From NCBI GenBank assembly GCA_903813345.2, contig CAIIXF020000003.1, positions 15,700,931 through 15,764,930 of the forward strand: 64,000 bases of DNA, in the 5' to 3' direction. Shown piece after piece: positions 34,985-47,086 of the stretch. The notes under the pieces are model-generated. The model saw only the letters and a list, made by a program, of their open reading frames with translations. It did no database searches and had not been told where the DNA came from. How positions within the stretch are numbered: the first letter of the stretch is position 1; the number at the start of each line of letters is the position of its first letter. The DNA is from Owenia fusiformis (lineage: Eukaryota; Annelida; Polychaeta; Sabellida; Oweniidae). Position numbers and translations under genes: made by a program.

Positions 34985-36379
34985 TAATGCCTTGGTCACA
35001 TAGGCTCCGATTTTCACTACGGCGCCCGGCCGATGAGTATTTTGTTCAAAATCGGCCGGCGAGCCCGGGCATCGTACGGGCGCCGGGCGATGATCGCCAC
35101 TCATCGGCCGATTTTTAGACATCGTACGGGCGCCGGCAGAGTTTTATCGCGGAGATAAAAGTTGCCGATGTCTTGGCGATTTTTTCTCAAGCAAACTCAT
35201 CGGTACCTACCCGGCCGTGTCCCGTCCGGTCATCGTACGATTATCTTACGGCGCCCGGTGGCATCGCACGGTCATCTTGGGATTTTGCGTGCTGATTTGT
35301 TTGATAAATCTTAATAATGATTACTTATAAAGTGATAAAAAGGTTCTAAAAATAATGAGGTAAGGAATTATAATTACTACATACTGTCAGAGATTTTTTA
35401 TAAAACATAAATGGAACGATTAGGCTTACTGTAAGACAATGACACACATCTGAATGGCTGGGTGGGTGGGTTGATCTAGTCTTTCTTATATTGACATTAA
35501 TCGTGTATGTCTGTCATACACATTGAATAGAGTGATACATTTTTATACGTATATTCACTCATGCATATACCATTACAAATCATTTATTTTAAAAATCTTC
35601 TGACTGATTATTGAGTAGTTTTTTGAAGGGTCACAATTTTAATACGAAGTTCACTGTCTCAATAATTACAGTTAATATGCCAAAGGCTAAGGATAGAGGG
35701 GATTAGGCCAATGGGCCATATATAGGTAGACATAGTATTTGTTAATATGAAAGATCTAAAAATGAATTAAGGCCAGGGTGCACTTTGATGAAGACCACGT
35801 GCAGTATGGCAAGTGATTTTAGACGGTCATAACTTTCACCATGAGTACTTTCTGGGCATAAATACAGTGTTTTGATTAAAACAATGTGTTTTCTTTCAAT
35901 TGGAGTACCCATGATAGTAAAAATATCAATAAAACAATTTGAAAATTATGAATAGGGACCCCATGTCAGCATTTTTTTCTAAATATTGAACCTATTTACT
36001 CGAAAAGAGGATCTTCTTTTTCTGATTTTTATTGCATGAAAACATTATTAACCTGGAAGTCCTGTCTATCGAAGTATTTCGTTTTCGAATCTTGCATTCA
36101 CGCCATGTGGAACAGTCATACTGGGTCATACAAGAATTAAGTATAAATCTAGAGGCCTGTAGATCGACCGATGTCCTGGCGGGTGCCGTACGGCCATCGG
36201 CAGATAGCCTTGCGATACCCGTGCGATGTCTTTCAGATTCAATTGATTGCGGGCGCCGTACGATGCCTTTACTAATGTGACCATACTCACGATTAGATCA
36301 AGACATCGGTGAAAAGTCGCCGGCGCCCGGTCGATTTAGCAATCGGCCGGCGCCCGGCACCTATGTGACCCAGGCATTA
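34985..36379. mobile_element. 1.4 kb TIR element, same family as the 10956 hairpin MITE
   Basis: Starts TAATGCCTTGGTCACATAGG and ends with the complement CTATGTGACCCAGGCATTA. GGCGCCCGGCCGAT-type words recur in both sub-terminal zones (35030-35270, 36165-36355). TA lies at both ends. The AT-rich middle shows no gene; about 50 bp near 35800 matches, inverted, 15670-15710. Confidence 0.8.
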
Positions 36380-36385
36380 CAAAAA

Positions 36386-36806
36386 GTCGGAACGTCGAAA
36401 GTACGATTTTTCTTTTTTTCTTATTTCACGCGTTGTAGGCAGAATCCCCACGACGGTTTTTCTCATAACGTGCACCTGTATCATATGTTTTAGAAAATGT
36501 ACATGTTTGTGAAAAAATAGCTCAGAAGACAACAGAATCGTCGATTTACTTCCTCACTTAAGTTACATAAACGGTTTGGGTTAAAAGTGCAGATCTTAAC
36601 TGTTTTTCGAAAAACCGTTTATGTAACTTAAAAGTGAGGAAGTAAATCGACGATTCTGTTGTCTTCTGAACTATTTGTTCGCAAATATGTACAATTTCTT
36701 AAACATATGATGCTGATACACGTTTGTGTTAAAAAATGTCATGGGAATTCTGCCAACAACGTGTAAAATAAGGAAACGAGAAAAATCGTACCTTCGATGT
36801 TCCGAC
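36386..36806. repeat. 421 bp foldback hairpin
   Basis: Arms of ~190 bp are near-perfect complements, most tightly around the centre (CAGAAGACAACAGAATCGTC and AAACGGTTT...). The loop is about 36580-36612. It starts only 6 bp after the preceding TIR element ends. Confidence 0.9.
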
Positions 36807-36911
36807 ATTTTGTTACCAAAACGAACCGTTTTGGTAGCCAGCGTAATCGAGTGGATCACCAGTGAGTGCGTAGGCTATCACGTAGTACTCCTGGTTAACT
36901 GTTAAAAATAA

Positions 36912-38404
36912 CTAGACTTTGGAAATTGAACGAAGTTCAATTTCAGACTCCAGATTTAGTCCTTTTTTAGCCGAGTCATCCAGAATAAGCCGAGTCATCC
37001 AGAATAAGCCGAGTCATCAGGAATAAGCTGAGTCATCCAGAAAAAGATGGATGGATAAAATAGGAAGGTAGGATAGGATAGAATAGGAAGGAACGATAGG
37101 ATAGAATAAGAAAGAAGGATAGGATAGAACAGAATAGGAAGAAAGGATATGATAGGAGAGGATAGGAAGGATAGGATAGAACAGAATAGGAAGAAACGAT
37201 ATGATAGGAGAGGATAGGAAGGATAGGAAGGAGAAAAGATACGAAGGAAGGATAGATAGGAAGGATAGGATAGGATAAGATCAGATAGGAAGGATGGATG
37301 AATTTTTCAATATTTTCTTCTCTACTCTTGACTTTCTATCAGGATGCCATCAGATCGATTTTCCGAAATTTCAAAACACCATAACTTAACCGGAAGTCGG
37401 ATCGAAATTTGATTTAAAGATTCAGATTCCTGACAAAATTCTACCCCTAATTCATAACCCATACGTTAAATTTGGCGAATTTTTATTTTGACCTACTTTT
37501 CGGACACGCCATAACTTCCGAACCGGAAGTCGGATCGAAATTTTGTTTGCAGATTCGGATTCCTGACAAAATTCTTCCCCTAAGTCATAACTCATACATT
37601 AAATTTGGAGAACTTTTTATTTTGACCTACTTTTCGTACACCATATCTCAAAAGTGGGTCAAAATACTTTCTGACGGCAAAAGGCTAACACTATTAGCAG
37701 ACTCTTGGCTACATGTATACACAATTTCGAAGAATATAATTGAAGTGTAGTGTCAGAATCACAAAAATAAGGAAAACCTTTGAATTTGACCTAGATTTTG
37801 ACATAGGAATTTTGGTGTCCAAATTCTGAAGCTAGATGGCTTTTGAGGTCCCCTTCTTTTGAAGCCTTTCATTTAATTAAGCTGAACTCAGTCTATATTT
37901 CATATTTTTCACTTCAAAAAAATCTTTTTTCCCATTGACTTAACATGGGCACAAAATTTAGCAATTTTTGAGTTTTTAAAACGCCATAACTTCCAAACCA
38001 GAAGTCAGATCGAGATTTGGTTTGCAGATTCGGATTCCTGACAAAATTCTACCCCTAATTCATAACTCATACATTGAATTTGGAGCACGTTTTGGTGTGA
38101 CCTACTTTCCGGACACCATATCTCAAAATCGGTTTGGGATATCAAAAAACTAAATCGACCTTAGCTTTCCTACTTTTTTATGAGGAACACAATGAAAAAA
38201 ACCTGGATCGAAAATATTGAAGGACGACTGAGAAAATTGAAAAAAGTGACAAAGTACTGGATTTGACCTAGTTCTTGACCTTTGACCTAGATAAAAAATT
38301 GACCCAATTTCCCAGAAACTAGATACTGGACCTAAATTGACCATATACAGGACTTGACTCAATGTCTTCTAGTTAAGGAGAAAACGTTTGTAGAAGAATA
38401 ATAA
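36912..38404 (-). mobile_element. HINE/Helentron-like unit A
   Basis: Read on the minus strand its 3' end is ATCTGGAGTCT, a perfect stem-loop (GAAATTGAAC TTC GTTCAATTTC), then CAAAGT and CTAG at 36912-36915. This is a Helitron-type terminus. A purine microsatellite (GGATA/GGAAG words, 37055-37300) lies near it. The body is made of ~0.4-0.5 kb sub-repeats, each with a CTTCCGAACCGGAAG palindrome. Its 5' end is not seen: it runs directly into unit B. Confidence 0.6.
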
Positions 38405-40266
38405 CTAGACTTTGGAAATTGAACGAAGTTCAATTTCAGACTCCAGATTTAGACCATTTTTAGCCGAATCATCCAGAATAAGCTGAGTCATCCAGAAAAA
38501 GATGGATGAATAAAATAGGAAGGTAGGATAGGATAGAATAGGAAGGAACGATAGGATAGAATAAGAAAGAAGGATAGGATAGAACAGAATAGGAAGAAAG
38601 GATATAATAGGAGAGGATAGGAAGGAAAAGATACGAAGGAAGGATAGATAGGAAGGATAGGATAGGATAAGATCAGATAGGAAGGATGGATAAATTTTTC
38701 AAAATTTTCGACTTCTCTACTCTTGACTTTCTATCAGGATACCATCAGATCGATTTTCCGAAATTGAGCTTTCAAAACACCATAACTTTCGAACCAGAAG
38801 TTGGATCGAAATTTGGTTTGCAGACTCGGATTCCTGAGAAAATTCTACCCTTAATTCATAACTCACATGTTAAATTTGGAGAACTTTTTATTTTGACCTA
38901 CTTTTCGGACACCATATCTCAAAAGTGGGTCGAAATACTTTCTGACGGCAAAGGCTAACACTATAAGCACACTCTTTCCTACCTGTATACAAAATTTTGA
39001 AGCAAATCATTTAAACATAGTGTCAGAATCCGAAAAAATAAGGAAAAACTATGAATTTGACCTAGATTTTGACCTAGGGATTTTGGTGTCCAAATTTTGA
39101 AGTTAAGTAGCCTTCGAGGTCCCCTTCTTTCATAAGCTTTCATTATTTTAAGCTGTACTTAGTCTATATCTCGTATTTTACACTTCAAAAAATTCTTTTC
39201 TCCCATTGACATAACATGGGGCACCAAATTTAGCGATTTTTGAGCTTTCAAAATGTCATAACTTCCGAACCGGAAGTCGGATCGAAATTTGATTTGCAGA
39301 TTCGGATTCCTGAGAAAATTCTATACTTAATTCATAACTTAAACGTTAAATTTTGAGAATTTTTTATTTTGACCTACTTTTCGGACACCATATCTCAAAA
39401 GTGGGTCAAAAGACTTTCTGACGGCAAAAGGCTAACACTATTAGCACACTCTTGGCTACATGTATACAAAATTTCGAAGAATATAATTAATCTGTAGCAT
39501 CAGAATCGCAAAAATAAGGAAAAACTTTGAATTTGAACTAGATTTTGACCTAGGCATTTTGGTGTCTAAATTTTTATGAAAAGAAGGTTTTGAGGTCCCT
39601 TTCTTTTATGGGCTTCCATTATGTTTAGCTGTGCTTAGTCTATATCTCGTATTTTACACTTCAAAAAAATATTTTTTCCCATTGAATTAACATGGGGCAC
39701 CAAATTTAGCGATTTTTGAATTTTCAAAACGCCATAACTTCTGAACCGGAAGTCAGATCGAAATTTGGTTTTCAGATTCGGAATTCTGAGGAAATTTCCT
39801 ATAAGACTGATATCCTGGACATTGGATTTGGATAACTTTTTTTTGGACCTCGTTTTCGGACACTGATATCTCGAAATCGGTTTGAGATACCACAAAAATA
39901 AATGACCCTAGACTTTCTACTTTTTTATGAGGAACACAATGAAAAAAACCCGGATCAAAAATATTGAAGGATGACCGAGAAAATCGAAAAAAGTGACAAA
40001 GTACTGGATTTGACCTAGTTCTTGACCTTTGACCTAGATAAAAATTTGACCCAATTTCCCACCAACTAGATACTGAACCTAAATCAACTGTATTATGGTA
40101 CTTACTGGATACCTCATAGTTGTTGAGAAAACTTGATCAGTATAAGAATAAGAATAAGAAAAGAGGAAAAAACAATAGACTCCAGATTTCATCTGGAGTC
40201 TAATAAGAATAAAGAAGAATACTGGCAAAAACAATAGACTCCAGATTGACATCTGGAGTCTAATAA
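38405..40266 (-). mobile_element. HINE/Helentron-like unit B
   Basis: Tandem partner of unit A, offset 1493 bp. Same CTAG end, stem-loop, purine tract (38515-38690) and body, with one more internal sub-repeat. The minus-strand 5' terminus TTATTAGACTCCAGATG occurs twice, ending at 40206 and 40266, and is the inverse of the sub-terminal ATCTGGAGTCT at the other end. No Rep/helicase gene. Confidence 0.6.
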
Positions 40267-40681
40267 GAACATAACTTCGACTAGACGGTGAACACCGCCT
40301 CTAATGCGTTGGATTGTCTAATGGACTTGCATAGAGGCGGTGTTTATACTTGTAAATTCATGCCAATCTAAGTTTTTCTTGATTATTTTTGACGGTTCAC
40401 TTTATTTTAATCTTCTGCTTAGAATCTCTGCGTCATTTACAGAGGAATATAAACAAAATGGATACATTGATGATTAATACAAAAAATTACCATTATAGCT
40501 TTAAATTTGTGGTTGTAGAAGGTTGAAATGTGCTAATTTTGTAGCAAAATCGCCGTTTGTCGCTACTGTTCACAAAATCTTTATGGCGTCTTCTATTCTC
40601 ACGAGATTTGACGAGAGTAGCCATTGAATATTGCTGCAATCTATTTAACTATACAGAGTTTATATCATTTATTCGACCATC
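40267..40681. other. Intergenic with one strong short hairpin
   Basis: AACACCGCCTCT at 40291-40302 pairs perfectly with AGAGGCGGTGTT at 40333-40344 across a 30 base loop. The rest is plain and may contain the promoter of the following ORF. Confidence 0.6.
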
Positions 40682-40978
40682 ATGTATTCGATGGAAGAAA
40701 TCAATGATCTCTATTCGCATAACATAAAACCAAAGTTTGGATTTGATTTGAAGCCAGAACAGTTACAAGTGATAACAAACATATTGAATCAAGAATCCAC
40801 TATAGCAGTTTTACCAACTGGTTATTGGAAAACATTACGTTACGTGATCATCAAATTACGTCACGTGATCATCTCACTGATTTATGCAACGCATGCGCAC
40901 TTGAAATTAGGTCAGCGAAAATGTCATGAATACCGGTCGGAAATGCAATTTCGTCTTATCTGCAACGATTACACATAA
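40682..40978 (+). pseudogene. RecQ/DEAD-like helicase N-terminal fragment
   Basis: The first ~50 codons read like the start of a RecQ-like DEAD helicase: FGFDLKPEQ (Q-motif-like) followed by AVLPTGYWKT at the Walker A position. Functional Walker A is G-x4-GK-T/S; here the Gly before Lys is Trp. Past this point similarity is lost in an 18 bp tandem repeat (ATTACGTCACGTGATCAT at about 40836-40873) and the frame stops at 98 codons with no helicase motifs. A broken copy or a single exon of a decayed gene is likely. The assignment rests on a short stretch. Confidence 0.45.
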
Positions 40979-41543
40979 TTACTGTAATAAAGCGAGGCAT
41001 TTATGGGTTCATTTTGAAGATTTTTGGTCCCGCTATACAGTGGTGAAAGAATTTTCAAGATTGAGGTAAGATCTTTGGAGAAAAGTCAAAAACATCAGAT
41101 CCGGACTTTTCAGCATTTCTTAAATTTGATAAATTTACATTGCACGTTATGCACCCCTGGGGCCAACACGATCCTTAGAGACCCAGAGGGTGCATGAATG
41201 CACCTAAACTTCGACATATGAGTGTTACCTGGTGAATGGGACCCTCACGTGCCTTCCAAATGGTAGTAAACGAACTCTAGTGTAACTACATCAGCTTATC
41301 TTTCCGTCCGATCAACAATAAGTGCAGTTATACAAGAAATGTAAACGAAGTGAAAATATTCCCAAAAATTTCCGAAAGGCATGTCATTCCGGAAGTTAAA
41401 ATAAAATATTAATGAATTAGTATAATTGATTAAAAGTTAACGCCAATTTTTTTCACGGTGGCGAACGGTGAACCCACATGACCTAATGTGACAGCTACTT
41501 TATACATTCGTATTTAAGGTATACATATGGGAAGAATACAAAG

Positions 41544-41615
41544 GGCACAGTGACTCTTGAAATGATCTTAATCGATGCCAGACATGAAATGGAAGCATTA
41601 CTTAAAACCTATAAG
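41544..41615 (+). CDS. Unrecognised gene, penultimate exon
   Basis: A 72 bp phase-0 segment with an AAG acceptor side and AAG/GTAACA donor; its reading (MILIDARHEMEALLKTYK at the end) joins in frame to 41979-42179. An upstream start is not identified. No family recognised. It could be a gene fragment captured by a transposon. Confidence 0.4.
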
Positions 41616-41978
41616 GTAACAGAAACATCATTGGATATTCTATATATTGTTGTTGCAAGATATAAACGGTTCAAGTATTTTCATCGCCACACTTTTGGAA
41701 ATTTTCTGAATGCTACAAAGACAGACATTTTTCTAATTGTTTGATGATATTTGTTTGCTATTTGATAGTTTCAAAACAGACGAGAGTGTCTTTTATGATC
41801 GTGTTAAATTTTTAAAGCTGTGGTGGATTGCACGTGTCTTAGCTTGTTGTTTACTTGGAAACCATGTATATTTTTGTTTGTGTGTTTTAGGAATTAAATA
41901 TTGTTTTCAATTTTGTGCATTTTGCAGCACCATCAAGTTACTTACAGTAACAAAAATATGTTACTTCTTTTCTTTTAG

Positions 41979-42179
41979 ATCGATGGTAAAGTGCAATTTT
42001 CTATTCCAATTTCGGAAATCAGAGACGCATCAGGGACTGATCGTAGTCTTTGGTCTTCGTTCAATGAGATTAAATGCATAGCAACTGTAATGGAAGATTT
42101 CACAAATATTGAGCTGTCTTCAGAAGAAATGACAATACCGATACACCGATATATCTATGAGCAACAGTGTATTCCGTAG
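41979..42179 (+). CDS. Unrecognised gene, last exon
   Basis: A pyrimidine-rich stretch and TTTTAG precede an open frame of 66 codons ending in TAG at 42177-42179, with AATAAA eight bases later. Composition is protein-like (acidic, mixed hydrophobic; SIPISEIRDASG, IKCIATVMEDF, IPIHRYIYEQQ). I do not recognise a domain. Together with 41544-41615 it would give at least 90 residues of C-terminus. The helicase-like frame at 40682 might belong to the same gene, but nothing proves it. Confidence 0.45.
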   Translation: MDGKVQFSIPISEIRDASGTDRSLWSSFNEIKCIATVMEDFTNIELSSEEMTIPIHRYIYEQQCIP

Positions 42180-42186
42180 TAATGTA

Positions 42187-42192
42187 AATAAA
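42187..42192 (+). terminator. Polyadenylation signal AATAAA
   Basis: Canonical hexamer just after the stop; the satellite begins about 40 bp later. Confidence 0.5.
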
Positions 42193-42232
42193 TCTAGCGC
42201 CACGGAATTATCACTTGAAAAGGGTATGAAGG

Positions 42233-44445
42233 TATAGTCCTACAAGTAGCAAGAAAAAGGTATGGCATGTATTCAAAATGCATATACATTTATTTACTTG
42301 TAAGTCCTACAAATAACAAGAAAAGGGTATGACATGTATTCAAAATGTATATACATTTATTTACTTGTAAGTCCTACAAGTAGCAAGAAAAAGGTATGGC
42401 ATGTATTCAAAATGTATATACATTTATTTACTTGTAAGTCCTACAAGTAGCAAGAAAAAGGTATGGCATGTATTCAAAATGTATATACATTTATTTACTT
42501 GTAAGTCCTACAAATAGCAAGAAAAGGGTATGACATGTATTCAAAATGTATATACATTTATTTACTTGTAAGTCCTACAAGTAGCAAGAAAAGGGTAATG
42601 CATATATTCAAAATGCATATACATTTATTTACTTGTAAGTCCTACGAATAGCAAGAAAAGGGTATGACATGTATTCAAAATGTATATACATTTATTTACT
42701 TGTAAGTCCTACAAGTAACAAGAAAAGGGTATGGCATGTATTCAAAATGTATATACATTTATTTACCTGTAAGTCCTACAAGTAGCAAGAAAAGGGTATG
42801 ACATGTATTCAAAATGTATATACATTTATTTACTTGTAAGTCCTACAAGTAGCAAGAAAAGGGTATGGCATATATTCAAAATGCATATACATTTATTTAT
42901 TTGTAAGTCCTACAAGTAGCAAGAAAAAGGTATGGCATGTATTCAAAATGTATATACATTTATTTACTTGTAAGTCCTACAGGTAACGAGAAAAGGGTAT
43001 GGCATGTATTCAAAATGTATATACATTTATTTACCTGTAAGTCCTACAAGTAGCAAGAAAAGGGTATGACATGTATTCAAAATGTATATACATTTATTTA
43101 CTTGTAAGTCCTACAAGTAGCAAGAAAAGGGTATGGCATATATTCAAAATGCATATACATTTATTTATTTGTAAGTCCTACAAGTAGCAAGAAAAAGGTA
43201 TGGCATGTATTCAAAATGTATATACATTTATTTACTTGTAAGTCCTACAAGTAGCAAGAAAATGGTATGGTATATATTCAAAATGCATATACATTTATTT
43301 ATTTGTAAGTCCTACAAGTAGCAAGAAAAAGGTATGGCATGTATTCAAAATGTATATACATTTATTTACTTGTAAGTCCTACAAGTAGCAAGAAAATGGT
43401 ATGGTATATATTCAAAATGCATATACATTTATTTACTTGTAAGTCCTACAAGTAGCAAGAAAAGGGTATGACATGTATTCAAAATGTATATACATTTATT
43501 TACTTGTAAGTCCTACAAGTAGCAAGAAAAGGGTATGGCATATATTCAAAATGCATATACATTTATTTATTTGTAAGTCCTACAAGTAGCAAGAAAAGGG
43601 TATGACATGTATTCAAAATGTATATACATTTATTTACTTGTAAGTCCTACAAGTAGCAAGAAAATGGTATGGCATATATTCAAAATGCATATACATTTAT
43701 TTATTTGTAAGTCCTACAAGTAGCAAGAAAAAGGTATGGCATGTATTCAAAATGTATATACATTTATTTACTTGTAAGTCCTACAAGTAGCAAGAAAATG
43801 GTATGGTATATATTCAAAATGCATATACATTTATTTACTTGTAAGTCCTACAAATAACAAGAAAAGGGTATGACATGTATTCAAAATGTATATACATTTA
43901 TTTACTTGTAAGTCCTACAAGTAGCAAGAAAATGGTATGGTATATATTCAAAATGCATATACATTTATTTACTTGTAAGTCCTACAAGTAGCAAGAAAAA
44001 GGTATGGCATGTATTCAAAATGCATATACATTTATTTACTTGTAAGTCCTACAAATAGCAAGAAAAGGGTATGGCATGTATTCAAAATGCATATACATTT
44101 ATTTACTTGTAAGTCCTACTATACAAATAACAAGAAAAGGGTATGACATGTATTCAAAATGTATATACATTTATTTACTTGTAAGTCCTACAAATAGCAA
44201 GAAAAGGGTATTGCATGTATTCAAAATGCATATACATTTATTTACTTGTAAGTCCTACAAGTAGCAAGAAAAGGGTATGGCATATATTCAAAATGCATAT
44301 ACATTTATTTACTTGTAAGTCCTACAAATAGCAAGAAAATGGTATGGAATATATTCAAAATGTATATACATTTATTTAATTGTAAGTCCTACAAGTAGCA
44401 AGAAAAGGGTATGGCATGTATTCAAAATGCATATACATTTATTTA
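42233..44445 (+). repeat. 67 bp satellite, ~33 copies
   Basis: Period measured from successive AAGTCCTACAAGTAGCAAG starts (42301, 42368). Units are highly similar and fall mainly into two types at linked sites: CATGTATTC...AATGTATATAC and CATATATTC...AATGCATATAC. These often alternate, especially at 42800-43950, giving a partial 134 bp dimer. Units of mixed type sit mostly near the ends. One unit near 44118 has a small insertion. Open frames inside are artefacts. Confidence 0.98.
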
Positions 44446-45837
44446 CATGTATATTATTTTCACATGTATCCACATGCATTTTCAATTGCAGAAAATCTTT
44501 ATCATATTTGTCAAAGTAAAAATCATCTTCAAGATAATGGATGAGATCATTTAATTGTACGTGAATTCTGCATTAAAAATATATAATATCCCACCTCACA
44601 TTGGACTACATGCATTTGCAATTTAAAAAATCATTATTTTAATTTCTTCCCTAGGGCTCAAATCACCCTATATTATATTATACACAAGATTCATTCTAAA
44701 AATAAGAAAATTAAAATGCCAAGGTTAGCAATTATTCCTTTCGTTCGAAGATATTAACTACTGTATCAGGACTTTCGAATGTATTTCAGTATGTGTCCAT
44801 GTAAATAAAAGAAATGACAAATCTTCTTGAATCGATGAGCAAAAATATACAGATAAAGAATAAAATACTCAACACTTGATATACTACGTTCCGGTCTCAT
44901 GTAAATGAGGAGGGAAAGTATCGCAACAGATTTGGGGCAGTCATATGTTGGATTTTGGCTATTTTCTGAGGATTATCTCCAGGAAAGGCACTCATAGAGA
45001 TGATGAAATAATTTTGACTTTGAGACAGGGAAGATGAAAACAACCCACCCACATGTTTTTCTAAAATGTTGTCCTGATTTTCAACCCCTTCCACCCCTGC
45101 TTTCTTAATTTTTGTTTCATCAAAATGTTGCATTTTCAGACACAGTTAACCCCTGTAATGGAATAAGTAACTCCTCTTTGATAAATTGGAAAACAATATA
45201 TCCCATGTTATTTTCCCATAGGGAAAATGCATGCGATACATTGCTTTCATCTAATTTTGGTCACCGATAACGAATATCTTTAAAACCCCTGAAGGAGTTA
45301 CAGGTACTTATTCTCTTGAAGGGTTTAATTGTGTGTCAAAATGCAACATATTGATGCAAAAGAATTAATCCTTGATTGGCAATGGCTATGGATAATGGAG
45401 AGCTAAGATGTTCAGTCACCTGGTATTGAAAACTAACATGACCGTTACCGTATCATACATCTCCAGTTACCATAAGCGGTGGAAGTTACAGTTGAACTGT
45501 GGCGCCTACGCATGATATATGAACAAATTATCATACTCCATGGTTCCCATGTCATATAAGTGGGATTTTATTTAAATATCAAAGCATTACGTCAACGATC
45601 AAGTAGTTTAATCCGAGCGCGATGAAAACTAAAAATATCGAAATCGACACTTCCCGTCCACCATCTTTGATGCAAATGTGACGACCATTAGAAAATTACA
45701 CCAGAGTGACCAGACTCATCATAACCATTTAACATTGCTTATCGATACGTATCATTTCACACGATGAAATTTTATGGTGGAAAGTAAACATCATGCGTAA
45801 ACACATGTGCAGTCGAATATTATGCTTTTATTTTGCC
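44446..45837. other. Intergenic, no gene seen
   Basis: AT-rich, no repeats or coding signals recognised. Confidence 0.5.
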
Positions 45838-46005
45838 AAACCGACATGTTAGTAAAACTGACTGACACGTAAGTTAAACCGACTGATCTGTTAGTTGAAT
45901 CGACTGAAACCGACTGATATATTAGTAAAACCGAATGATATATTAGTAAAACCGACTGATATGTGAGTTAAACCTAATCACATACAAGATAAATCGACTG
46001 ACATG
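45838..46005 (+). repeat. ~22-25 bp degenerate tandem repeat, ~7 copies
   Basis: Units of the type ACCGACTGATATGTTAGTAA with variable spacing. Confidence 0.85.
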
Positions 46006-47027
46006 TTTGTTTCATAAACCTTTAGGATAACTTTGATGTTGCTAATACCGAAAGCTTGTTAGATGTTATCCTATTGGAACAAGAAAAGCGCAAAAACGCC
46101 AATCAACCTTTAAGTTATGAATTATTCAAGGGATAGGCCAGAATCTGACAATTGCATGTGAGTCTGGTCGGGAGGATTAAACGATTAATTACGCCGCGAT
46201 TCCCATCCCCGATTACTTAAGAATAGTTTAAATTTATAATGATACGTAATACTTATACATCGTATATTTTTCATGTCTAAGCGATAAAATATTGAGATAT
46301 TGTTTGAATCATTGCTAGTTTAGCCATAAAATATATTAATCTGATATACAATCCGTGTTTTTGTCTAGATTAGCCCACAGGAGCTAGGTGCAGCAGTTAC
46401 AGGATCCAATAAAAGTCATATCAATACAAGTTATCACAATCTGACAATCAGGAAATCATATTTTGTTGCATTTTAATACGGGGAGTTCCCGTCTTTTAGT
46501 TGAAGCTTGACAAATTGTACACTTACAAGTAATTGCCTGTTTTCAAAAGAGGTTTGTGTCCAAGTCTATAGATCTTGTGTAAGTTACGTATCGTAATGTA
46601 TTTGGGTTACTTAGGATGTCAATTTCCACTTCAATAAACAGTGCGCCGTTCTCTTAAATGCAAATGCATAAAAACAACATATATGCTGACATGCATTTAA
46701 ATTAAGTCGATGCAGTTTGATTATTTGCTAACATGATAAATCAGCTTATCCTAGCTTTTGTGAATTTTTAATTTTTTAGGTTAAGACATTCAGTCATATA
46801 ACATTAAGTGGATGACAATTTTGTATCACTCTGTATTATTTGCGATACAACTTGAACCTTAAAACTGCAGACTGTACTCGTATAGACTTCACATATTAGT
46901 TCTATGAATCACACTTTAAACACCGGGACACGGCATAATGTGTAACTTTATACCGTTTTAGAATTTTGTACGGTTTGGCTGATTCAAAAAAAATAAACAT
47001 TAAAGACAGGCTGCTTTGTTAAAGCAA
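46006..47027. other. Intergenic downstream of the TEP gene
   Basis: No gene or clear repeat. Confidence 0.5.
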
Positions 47028-47033
47028 TTTATT
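47028..47033 (-). terminator. TEP polyadenylation signal
   Basis: AATAAA on the minus strand (TTTATT on plus), 54-59 bases after the stop codon. Confidence 0.7.
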
Positions 47034-47086
47034 ACTTGCACAATAACAAGAGTTAAAAGGAGAAGTGTAAAGACATTTGATTCATT

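Noticed and set aside
31099-36859. Two similar minus-strand ORFs (31099-31302 and 36671-36859) as a gene family
   Set aside because: Their similarity is at DNA level inside repeats, one forming an arm of a hairpin, with indels that break frame.
44076-44264. Repetitive ORF (YSKCIYIYLLVS units)
   Set aside because: It lies wholly in the satellite and its frame only follows the unit sequence.
42233-44445. CRISPR-like regular array
   Set aside because: The whole 67 bp unit repeats with no unique spacers, in a eukaryotic genome; it is a satellite.
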